From assembly GCA_043769005.1 (NCBI GenBank), contig JAYVJV010000021.1, positions 1-6,287 on the forward strand: a stretch of DNA of 6,287 nucleotides. The letters are read 5' to 3'. This DNA comes from JAAFIP01 sp043769005 (GTDB lineage: Bacteria > Pseudomonadota > Gammaproteobacteria > Burkholderiales > Burkholderiaceae_C). Positions 1 to 5,052 of the stretch are shown in pieces (position 1 is the first letter of the stretch; each line of letters begins with the position of its first letter). The translations under genes were made by a program, and so were the position numbers. Below the pieces are notes generated by a model. That model had not been told where the DNA came from and did not search any database. It worked only from the letters and a program-made list of their open reading frames with translations.

Positions 1-1
1 A

Positions 2-199
2 CGCGGCTGCGAACTAGACCCCATGCAAACCAGCTACTTCCTCTCGCGCGACACCGTCGTGCCCACCATTGGCGGCGGCATGGCGCAGTGGCGGGAAAAA
101 CTGTTTGCGCAGATGCACCACAACGCCAGCGCAGCAGCGGACTTTCTGCGGTTGCCCAATAACGCGGTCGTGGAGCTGGGCTCGAAGATCGAAATCTAA
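2..199 (+). CDS. kup: Kup-family potassium uptake protein, C-terminal fragment
   Basis: Only the last 65 codons are present; the gene begins before the window and ends at the TAA at 197-199. The visible protein contains SYFLSRDTVVPT, GGGMAQWREKLFAQMHHNAS and FLRLPNNAVVELGSKIEI. These are the characteristic end of Kup/TrkD K+:H+ symporters, and homologs I recall end almost identically. Kup proteins sit in the inner membrane with about 12 helices and import K+. This fragment is the C-terminal cytoplasmic domain and contains no membrane helix itself. It lies 39 nt upstream of the next gene on the same strand. The start, the promoter and the intactness of the rest of the gene cannot be judged. 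Confidence 0.93.
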   Translation, partial: RGCELDPMQTSYFLSRDTVVPTIGGGMAQWREKLFAQMHHNASAAADFLRLPNNAVVELGSKIEI

Positions 200-238
200 A
201 TTGATGCGGCATGGCAGCCTTCATGCGGCCACGATTGC

Positions 239-1444
239 ATGAATGCGGCGCAGCCTGTGCGCTTTAATACGTGCATGCAATTTTTCAAAGACCTCTCCCT
301 CCCCTCATTCACTGCCGGTTTTGTCGCCGTGCTGGTGGGCTTTACCAGCTCAGTTGCCATCGTCTTTCAGGCAGCCCTGAGTTTTGGCGCAACGCCGGCA
401 CAAATTACCTCATGGATGTGGGCGCTGGGCTTGGGCATGGGTTTGTGTACTCTAGTGCCCTCGTTGTGGCTGCGCAAGCCCGTCATGGTGGCTTGGAGCA
501 CGCCGGGCGCGGCGGTGTTGGCGGTAGCGGGCGGCGGCTTTACCATGGGCGAGGCGGTGGGTGCCTTTATGCTGTGCGCGGCGCTCATTACCCTGTGCGG
601 CCTGACCGGTTGGTTTGAAAAACTGATGCACCGCATCCCGGTGGCCATTGCTTCTGGCCTACTGGCGGGCGTGCTGGCGCGCTTTGCGCTGCAAGGTTTT
701 GCCGCCGCGCAAACCGCCCTGCCCCTGGTGCTGCTGATGCTGTCCAGCTACCTGCTGGGCAAGCGCTTTGTACCACGCTATGCAGTGCCTATCACTTTGC
801 TAGTTGCTATTATTTACGTAGCTGCTTACGCGCAGTTTAATTGGGCTAACATCCCTTTTGGCCTTGCAATACCCGTGTTGACCGCACCCGTGTGGAGCAC
901 CCAGGCCGCCATCAGCCTGGCGCTGCCCTTGTTTGTGGTCACCATGGCCTCGCAAAACCTGCCGGGCGTGGCGGCCATCCGCGCGGCGGGGTATGACATG
1001 CCGATTTCCAAGCTGATAAGCATGACCGGGATTGCCACCTTGCTGCTGGCTCCGTTTGGCGCGTTTTCACTCTGTCTCAGCGCCATCACCGCGTCCATCT
1101 GCATGGGCAAAGAGGCGCACCCCGACCCGGCGCGCCGCTACACCGCTGCCGCGTCCTGCGGCGCGATCTATATCGGCATCGGTTTGTTTGGCGCGGTGTT
1201 TACCGCCCTGCTCGCCGCCTTCCCCAAAGAGCTGATTGCCGCCATTGCGGGCCTGGCCTTGCTGGGCAGCATTGGCGGAGCCTTAAGCAGCGCGCTGGTG
1301 GATGAGAAGCACCGCGAGGCGGCTACGATTACTTTTCTTGTCACGCTCAGCGGCGTGGTGATAGCCGGGGTAGGCTCGGCCTTTTGGGGAGTGGTGGCGG
1401 GCGCGCTGGCGCTTTTTGTGCAAAACTTACGTCGTCCCACTTAA
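239..1444 (+). CDS. benE: BenE-family benzoate/H+ symporter-like transporter
   Basis: This is a 401-residue, very hydrophobic protein with about 11-12 predicted membrane segments, the usual size and shape of the BenE family (inner-membrane proton-coupled uptake of benzoate or related aromatic acids). Family-like stretches seen are VLVGFTSSVAIVFQAA (31-46), WLRKPVMVAWSTPGAA (77-92), SQNLPGVAAIRAAGY (238-252) and HPDPARRYTAAA (294-305). The start at 239 is the first in-frame ATG; no clear Shine-Dalgarno precedes it, and the ATG at 275 (residue 13) is a plausible alternative. No ben or cat catabolic genes are nearby, so the substrate is unproven. Codons 189-201, in a membrane helix, coincide with a dispersed repeat (see 804-839). 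Family assignment is confident; benzoate specificity is inferred. Confidence 0.9.
   Translation: MNAAQPVRFNTCMQFFKDLSLPSFTAGFVAVLVGFTSSVAIVFQAALSFGATPAQITSWMWALGLGMGLCTLVPSLWLRKPVMVAWSTPGAAVLAVAGGGFTMGEAVGAFMLCAALITLCGLTGWFEKLMHRIPVAIASGLLAGVLARFALQGFAAAQTALPLVLLMLSSYLLGKRFVPRYAVPITLLVAIIYVAAYAQFNWANIPFGLAIPVLTAPVWSTQAAISLALPLFVVTMASQNLPGVAAIRAAGYDMPISKLISMTGIATLLLAPFGAFSLCLSAITASICMGKEAHPDPARRYTAAASCGAIYIGIGLFGAVFTALLAAFPKELIAAIAGLALLGSIGGALSSALVDEKHREAATITFLVTLSGVVIAGVGSAFWGVVAGALALFVQNLRRPT
804..839 (+). repeat. Dispersed TAGCTGCTTACGC repeat, copy inside benE
   Basis: An AT-rich patch in an otherwise GC-rich gene contains GTAGCTGCTTACGC. Positions 806-830 match 2448-2472 (after gshB) at 20 of 25 bases without gaps, including the shared 12-mer TAGCTGCTTACG. 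It reads in frame as V-A-I-I-Y-V-A-A-Y-A-Q-F within a membrane helix (residues 189-200), so it does not break the gene. I recall very similar repeats scattered through Comamonadaceae genomes, but could not check this. Confidence 0.55.
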
Positions 1445-1500
1445 AGTTTTTATTTTTCCCGGCGTGCAAACGTGTTGCATGCATTTCACAGCTTCTTCCC

Positions 1501-2454
1501 ATGCAAATCCTCTTCATCGCCGATCCGCTTGAGTCTTTCAAAATCTACAAAGACACCACTTTCGCCATGATGCGCGAGGCGCAGCGGCGCGGGCACAGCG
1601 TGTCGGCCTGCGAGCAAAAAGACATCATGTGGAAGCAAGGCAGCCCCGTGACGGCCTTTGTGCGCGACATTAACCTGACGGGTCAAAGCCCTGCTTGGTT
1701 TAACGCCAAACAGTCCGCCCCCAACGAACGCCCACAAGCTCTGAAAGATTTTGGTGCTGTGGTGATGCGCAAAGACCCGCCCTTTGACAGCGAATATTTC
1801 TACGCCACCCACCTGCTGGAGCAAGCCGAGCGCGAAGGTGCCAAGGTGTTCAACAAGCCGCGCGCCCTGCGCGACCACCCCGAAAAACTGGCCATCATGG
1901 AGTTTGCCCAGTTCATCGGCCCCACGCTGGTGACGCGCGATGCAGAGGACGTAAAACGTTTTCACGCCGAGCACCGCGACATTATTTTGAAGCCCCTGGA
2001 CGGCATGGGCGGCATGGGCATCTTCCGCGTGAAGGACGACGCGCTGAACCTGGGCGGCATTATCGAGACGCTGAACAAAGACGGCGCGCAAACCATCATG
2101 GTGCAAAAGTTTTTGCCCGCCATTGCGCAGGGCGACAAGCGGGTGCTGTTGATCGGCGGCAAGCCCGTGCCGTTTTGCCTGGCGCGCATTCCGCAGGGCA
2201 CCGAGGTGCGGGGCAACCTGGCCGTGGGTGGCAAGGGCGTGGCGCAGCCGCTGAGTGTGCGTGACCGGGAGATTGCGGAGGCCATTGGGCCTATCCTCGC
2301 CGCGCGTGGTTTGCTGCTGGTGGGCTTGGACATCATTGGCGACTGCGTAACTGAGATTAACGTGACCAGCCCGACGTGTTTTCAAGAGATCTTTGATCAA
2401 AAGGGGTTTGATGTGGCGGCCATGTTTGTGGATGCGCTGGAAAAGTCGCTATAG
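1501..2454 (+). CDS. gshB: Glutathione synthetase (ATP-grasp)
   Basis: The 317-residue product matches the usual proteobacterial GshB length (about 315). It catalyses ATP-dependent joining of gamma-glutamylcysteine and glycine, the second step of glutathione synthesis, in the cytosol. The N-terminal substrate-binding domain starts MQILFIADPLESFKIYKDTT, and RKDPPFD (90-96) follows. The ATP-grasp domain shows the glycine-rich loop KPLDGMGGMGIFRV (164-177), KRVLLIGGKPV (213-223), GLDIIG (275-280) and the metal/ATP-binding TEINVTSPT (284-292). The ATG at 1501 is chosen because the family N-terminus begins there; an upstream in-frame ATG at 1384 would add unrelated residues and overlap benE. No clear Shine-Dalgarno is visible. 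It follows benE by 56 nt. The stop codon lies inside a dispersed repeat. gshA, often adjacent, is absent here. Confidence 0.97.
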   Translation: MQILFIADPLESFKIYKDTTFAMMREAQRRGHSVSACEQKDIMWKQGSPVTAFVRDINLTGQSPAWFNAKQSAPNERPQALKDFGAVVMRKDPPFDSEYFYATHLLEQAEREGAKVFNKPRALRDHPEKLAIMEFAQFIGPTLVTRDAEDVKRFHAEHRDIILKPLDGMGGMGIFRVKDDALNLGGIIETLNKDGAQTIMVQKFLPAIAQGDKRVLLIGGKPVPFCLARIPQGTEVRGNLAVGGKGVAQPLSVRDREIAEAIGPILAARGLLLVGLDIIGDCVTEINVTSPTCFQEIFDQKGFDVAAMFVDALEKSL

Positions 2455-2483
2455 TTTTGCTAGCTGCTTACGCTATATTTTGT
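2447..2483 (+). repeat. Dispersed TAGCTGCTTACGC repeat overlapping the gshB stop
   Basis: The core GCTAGCTGCTTACGCTATAT matches the copy in benE (20 of 25 bases between 2448-2472 and 806-830). It begins within the last codons of gshB, and the TAG stop (2452-2454) is part of it. TATAG (2450-2454) and CTATA (2473-2477) can pair around a 19-nt loop and are followed by TTTTGTTG, so it might act as a weak terminator for gshB. That role is inferred. Confidence 0.55.
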
Positions 2484-2527
2484 TGATCTGCGGGCATATT
2501 TCATCACTAAAATGTGACTCGATGGGG

Positions 2528-2583
2528 TGTCCACGGGTCACTGTCCACGGGTCACTGTCCACGGGTCAATGTCTATGAGTCAA
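2528..2583. repeat. Tandem array of four 14-bp units
   Basis: The units start at 2528, 2542, 2556 and 2570. The first two are identical (TGTCCACGGGTCAC), the third differs only at its last base (A for C), and the fourth is diverged (TGTCTATGAGTCAA). Each unit has an imperfect dyad, TGTCC-ACG-GGTCA, with one mismatched pair. No gene spans it convincingly. It could be a replication-slippage product, a protein-binding array, or nothing functional. Confidence 0.9.
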
Positions 2584-2629
2584 GGTGGCTTTTTGCTCAG
2601 AGCGGAAGACGCTGAGATCGTCTCGTATG

Positions 2630-2703
2630 CACGGTTAGGTGTTTGCCATCCGCCCTCATGCTGGAGTACCAGAAATCGGTCGGCTGGCAAACACCTAACC
2701 GTG
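2630..2703 (-). repeat. Hairpin element E1 (identical-loop family)
   Basis: An inverted repeat pairs 2630-2648 with 2685-2703 perfectly (19 bp, arm core GGTTAGGTGTTTGCCA). After one T/C mismatch (2649/2684) three more pairs form (2650-2652 with 2681-2683), leaving a 28-nt loop at 2653-2680. The loop begins ccctcatg and ends aaatcggt; inside it CTGG and CCAG can form a small inner stem. The loop is the exact reverse complement of the E2 loop. No T-run follows on either strand, so it is not an ordinary intrinsic terminator. The strand given only marks orientation relative to E2. Confidence 0.9.
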
Positions 2704-2784
2704 TGCGATCAACGCAGCGCGCTACCGGTAGTTTTCTGCAAATAAATTTCGGCGACTACGGGTAGCTTACCAACCATGTGTACA

Positions 2785-2858
2785 GGCGGTTGAGCGTATG
2801 CAAATCGACCGATTTCTGGTACTCCAGCATGAGGGCGATTTGCGTACGCTCAACCGCC
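2785..2858 (+). repeat. Hairpin element E2 (identical-loop family)
   Basis: Positions 2785-2807 pair with 2836-2858: a 23-bp stem with a single T/G wobble (2799/2844) and arm core CGGTTGAGCGTATGCAAATC. The 28-nt loop is 2808-2835, running accgattt to gcatgaggg, with the inner stem CTGG/CCAG. Aligned to reverse-complemented E1, the loop is identical (28/28) and the stem has the same register, but several pairs are changed on both sides (A-T to G-C, C-G to A-T and so on). Perfect identity between the two elements covers 2806-2837 against 2651-2682, 32 bp. Confidence 0.9.
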
Positions 2859-2880
2859 CACCCGCCAACCAAGTGCGAAC

Positions 2881-2908
2881 AAAAACGCTCGAATACCACA
2901 CCATTCGA
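2881..2908 (-). terminator. Possible intrinsic terminator of the holA-proA-yafJ operon
   Basis: On the minus strand, 25 nt after the stop of the glutamine amidotransferase gene, TCGAAT (2908-2903) and ATTCGA (2894-2889) pair around an 8-nt loop. They are followed by GCG and five Ts (2885-2881). Position and T-run fit a Rho-independent terminator, but the 6-bp AT-rich stem is weak. Confidence 0.4.
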
Positions 2909-2932
2909 CACGAAGTGATCACAAACGGCAGG

Positions 2933-3709
2933 TTACCCCACCACTTGCCCATCCACAAACACCTTCAACTCCCCCGGCAACATCTGCACCCACACTTCGT
3001 TGGAAGTCAAAGGCGCAGTGACAACAACGGCCACGCGGTCATGCACACTGGTGTGCTCGGCAAAGTTGATGTTGACATCTTCATCCACCAGCGCCGCATG
3101 CGCAAACGGGTGCTGGCGCGTCACGTAGTACAGGTGGGTGGAGGCATGCGCCCACAGCGCCTGGCCGTTGGAGAGCAAAAAGTTAAACGGGCCATGGGGG
3201 GCGATGCGCGCGGCAATCTCGCGCAGGGTGATGGTCAGCTCCGCCACGCTGGGCACCCCCGCATGCGACTTGGCCAGCTCTTGCATGATGTAGGCAAAAG
3301 CCAGCTCGCTGTCGGTGCTGCCCACGGGGCGAAAACTGCCGTGCAGGCGCGGGGCAAAGCCCTTCAAGTCGCCGTTGTGCGCAAACACCCAGTAGCGGCC
3401 CCATAGCTCGCGCACAAAGGGGTGGCAGTTCTCCAGTGCCACCACGCCCTGCGTGGCCTTGCGGATATGCGCGATGACGTTTTTGCTTTTGATCGGATAG
3501 CGGCGGATCAGCTCGGCCACGGGGGAGGTGGCGGCGCTGGTGTGGTCTACAAAGTGGCGCAGACCTTTGCCTTCGCCATCCCCCTCAAAGAAAGCCACGC
3601 CCCAGCCGTCACCATGGTGGTCGGTGTTGCCCCCACGCTGCGCAAAGCCGCTGAAGCTGAAGGTGATGTCCGTCGGCGTGTTGCAGTTCATTCCCAGGAG
3701 CTGGCACAT
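2933..3709 (-). CDS. yafJ: YafJ-like class II glutamine amidotransferase
   Basis: The 258-residue protein matches E. coli YafJ closely in length and layout. It has an N-terminal nucleophile glutaminase fold: Cys2 directly after Met1 (exposed as the nucleophile once Met is removed), PTDITFSFSGFAQRGG (12-27), HHGDGWG (31-37), HIRKAT (81-86), NCHPF (94-98), AHNGDL (110-115) and STDSE (131-135). These are the glutamine-binding and oxyanion-hole motifs of class II amidotransferases. No synthase domain is fused, so the ammonia acceptor is unknown; the family is related to EgtC- and GlxB-type proteins. The start is fixed by the Cys2 requirement. It begins 2 nt after the proA stop, implying translational coupling and operon expression with proA. 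The cytosolic location is inferred from the lack of a signal or membrane segment. Confidence 0.93.
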   Translation of the reverse strand: MCQLLGMNCNTPTDITFSFSGFAQRGGNTDHHGDGWGVAFFEGDGEGKGLRHFVDHTSAATSPVAELIRRYPIKSKNVIAHIRKATQGVVALENCHPFVRELWGRYWVFAHNGDLKGFAPRLHGSFRPVGSTDSELAFAYIMQELAKSHAGVPSVAELTITLREIAARIAPHGPFNFLLSNGQALWAHASTHLYYVTRQHPFAHAALVDEDVNINFAEHTSVHDRVAVVVTAPLTSNEVWVQMLPGELKVFVDGQVVG

Positions 3710-3711
3710 GC

Positions 3712-5040
3712 CTACACCCGTACTTCGCCGTCACCATACACCACGTATTTCAACGAGGTCAGTCCCTCAATCCCCACCGGCCCGCGGGCGTGGAATTTGT
3801 CGGTGCTGATGCCAATCTCGGCCCCCAGGCCAAACTCAAAGCCATCGGCAAAACGCGGGCTGGCATTCACCATCACGCTGGCCGAGTCCACCTCGCGCAA
3901 AAAGCGCTGGGCGTGCATGTGGTTGCTGGTAATGATGGCATCCGTGTGGTGTGATGAGTAATGGTTAATGTGCGCAATCGCCGCGTCCAGACCGTCCACT
4001 ATTTTGATGCTGATGATGGGGGCCAGGTATTCTTCATACCAGTCTTGCTCGGTTGCATCGGTGATGATAGGTGCACGCTGGCCTTCGACAGACTCAGTCC
4101 GAACGGTGGACGCGGCTGCCCCACCGGTGGACGTTACCAATGCCTTGGCAGCCGCATCGCAGCGCATTTCTACGCCTTTGGCGGCATAAATAGCGGCGAT
4201 TTTTGGCAAAAACTCTGCGGCGACCGCTTTGGCCACCAACAGTCCCTCGATGGCGTTGCAAGGGCTGTACTTTTGCGTTTTGGCGTTGTCGGCCACACGC
4301 ACCGCCATGGCGATGTCGCACTGCGCGTCCACATACACATGGCAGTTGCCGTCCAGGTGCTTGATGACGGGCACCTTGGCATCCCGGCTGATGCGCTCAA
4401 TCAGCCCCTTGCCGCCACGCGGGATGATCACGTCCACATACTGCGGCATGGCAATCAGCTGGCCCACGGCCTCGCGGTCGGTGGTGGGCACCAGTTGCAC
4501 CACGTCTTCGGGCAGGCCGCTCTCACGCAGCGCCTGGCGCACCAAGGCGGCCAGCGCACGGTTCGACTCAATCGCCTCCGACCCGCCGCGCAAAATGCAA
4601 GCATTGCCGCTCTTGATGGACAGCGAGGCCGCCTCAATCGTCACATTCGGGCGGCTCTCGTAAATCATGCCAAACACGCCAATCGGCACGCGCATCTGCC
4701 CCACGCGGATGCCGCTGGGCTGCTGCTTCATTCCAATAATTTCGCCAATGATGTCGGGCATGCTGGCCAACTGCTCGCAGCCCTGCGCGCAGGTCTCCAA
4801 GATGTGCGGCGTGAGCTTCAGGCGGTCTACCAACGGCGCTGCCAGGCCATTGGCCGTAGCGCGCTCTAAATCTTTGGCATTGTCGATCTGCAGAGCCTGC
4901 ACGTTGGCACGCAACAGCGCCGCCAGCCTGCGCAGCGCTGCACTTTTAATAGCTGCTTGCGCCTTTGCTATATGGCTAGAAGCCGTTTTTGCCTGCAAAC
5001 CCAGGGTCTGCATCAGCTCAGGTGTAGAAATTGCGTTCAT
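3712..5040 (-). CDS. proA: Gamma-glutamyl phosphate reductase
   Basis: The 442-residue enzyme reduces gamma-glutamyl phosphate to glutamate-5-semialdehyde with NADPH, the second step of proline synthesis. It has an aldehyde-dehydrogenase fold: VPIGVFGMIYESRPNVT (118-134), SGNACILRGGSEA (144-156), PRGGKGLI (207-214), the catalytic Cys261 in KYSPCNAIEGLL, EEYLAPIISIK (336-346) and the C-terminal FEFGLGAEIGISTDKFHARG (401-420). It is about 25 residues longer than E. coli ProA (417). Part of the excess is explained by repeat-derived sequence at residues 17-33 and 313-320; both are in frame and spare the catalytic motifs. The ATG at 5040 is 12 nt after the holA stop, with only a weak ribosome-site candidate (GAGAAAA). 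It sits in the middle of a likely holA-proA-yafJ operon. proB is not in the window. Confidence 0.97.
   Translation of the reverse strand: MNAISTPELMQTLGLQAKTASSHIAKAQAAIKSAALRRLAALLRANVQALQIDNAKDLERATANGLAAPLVDRLKLTPHILETCAQGCEQLASMPDIIGEIIGMKQQPSGIRVGQMRVPIGVFGMIYESRPNVTIEAASLSIKSGNACILRGGSEAIESNRALAALVRQALRESGLPEDVVQLVPTTDREAVGQLIAMPQYVDVIIPRGGKGLIERISRDAKVPVIKHLDGNCHVYVDAQCDIAMAVRVADNAKTQKYSPCNAIEGLLVAKAVAAEFLPKIAAIYAAKGVEMRCDAAAKALVTSTGGAAASTVRTESVEGQRAPIITDATEQDWYEEYLAPIISIKIVDGLDAAIAHINHYSSHHTDAIITSNHMHAQRFLREVDSASVMVNASPRFADGFEFGLGAEIGISTDKFHARGPVGIEGLTSLKYVVYGDGEVRV
4082..4106 (-). repeat. CCTTCGACAG-type dispersed repeat inside proA
   Basis: The plus strand reads CCTTCGACAGACTCAGTCCG and then AACGG. 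It resembles the widespread proteobacterial interspersed repeat of form CCTTCGACAxGCTCAGGxCGAACGG that I recall; this copy differs at a few positions. TTCGAC and GTC-C-GAA can pair with one bulge. Translated on the proA strand it gives V-R-T-E-S-V-E-G (residues 313-320), like the VRPEPVEG peptide such repeats encode when inside genes. A 9-bp direct repeat, CGGTGGACG, occurs at 4104-4112 and 4125-4133 beside it. Confidence 0.7.
4943..4990 (+). repeat. Dispersed ATAGCTGCTTGCGC repeat inside proA
   Basis: On the plus strand it starts CTTTTAATAGCTGCTTGCGC, continues with tttgctatat and ends GGCTAGAAGCCGTTTTT. GGCTAGAAGCC contains a short palindromic arm (GGCT/AGCC). I recall almost this complete sequence as an abundant repeat in Comamonadaceae. 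It shares the TAGCTGCTTxCGC core with the copies at 804-839 and 2447-2483. On the proA strand it encodes residues 17-33 (A-K-T-A-S-S-H-I-A-K-A-Q-A-A-I-K-S), within the N-terminal helix region. Confidence 0.7.
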
Positions 5041-5052
5041 GGGGGTATTTTC

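Larger units (their letters stand above)
2455..2932. other. Convergent intergenic region without a convincing gene
   Basis: This 478-bp stretch separates gshB (+) from the minus-strand operon end. Short open frames exist on both strands, but none has a ribosome site, family resemblance or GC-rich codon use like the neighbours. From left to right it holds a dispersed repeat, a 14-bp tandem array, twin hairpins in inverted orientation, and a small terminator-like hairpin. Between the twin hairpins are two near-identical 10-mers, ctaccggtag (2722-2731, a perfect palindrome) and ctacgggtag (2756-2765). Confidence 0.7.

Noticed and set aside
204..249. Three copies of ATGCGGC at 204, 223 and 243 before and at the benE start
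   Set aside because: Seven-base matches in a GC-rich context, one of them in coding sequence; too little to claim an operator.
1486..2400. Long minus-strand open frame opposite gshB
   Set aside because: It lies fully within the confidently identified gshB and shows no recognisable domain.
2528..2583. CRISPR array
   Set aside because: The units are 14 bp and directly adjacent with no spacers, and no cas gene is present.
2658..2765. Small open frame starting MLEYQKSV inside E1; the reverse-strand frame in E2 starts with the same peptide and also has a T-x-N-R pattern
   Set aside because: The shared peptide comes entirely from the identical loop. Beyond it, several changes alter residues while base pairing is preserved, and there is no ribosome site. 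Structure explains the pattern better than coding.
2693..2795. ACCTAAC (2693-2699) and GTTGAGC (2789-2795) fit the integron attC outer consensus RYYYAAC...GTTRRRY
   Set aside because: The segment between lacks the nested complementary arms of an attC, and the two motifs are simply outer stem parts of two separate hairpins. No integrase or cassette gene is present.
2630..2858. Transposon or MITE with terminal inverted repeats
   Set aside because: No transposase, no target-site duplication seen, and the arms match within each hairpin rather than between the two ends of the region.
3961..4869. Long plus-strand open frame opposite proA
   Set aside because: It is antisense to a clear proA gene, has no family resemblance, and is histidine- and glutamine-rich as expected for a shadow of GC-rich coding sequence.
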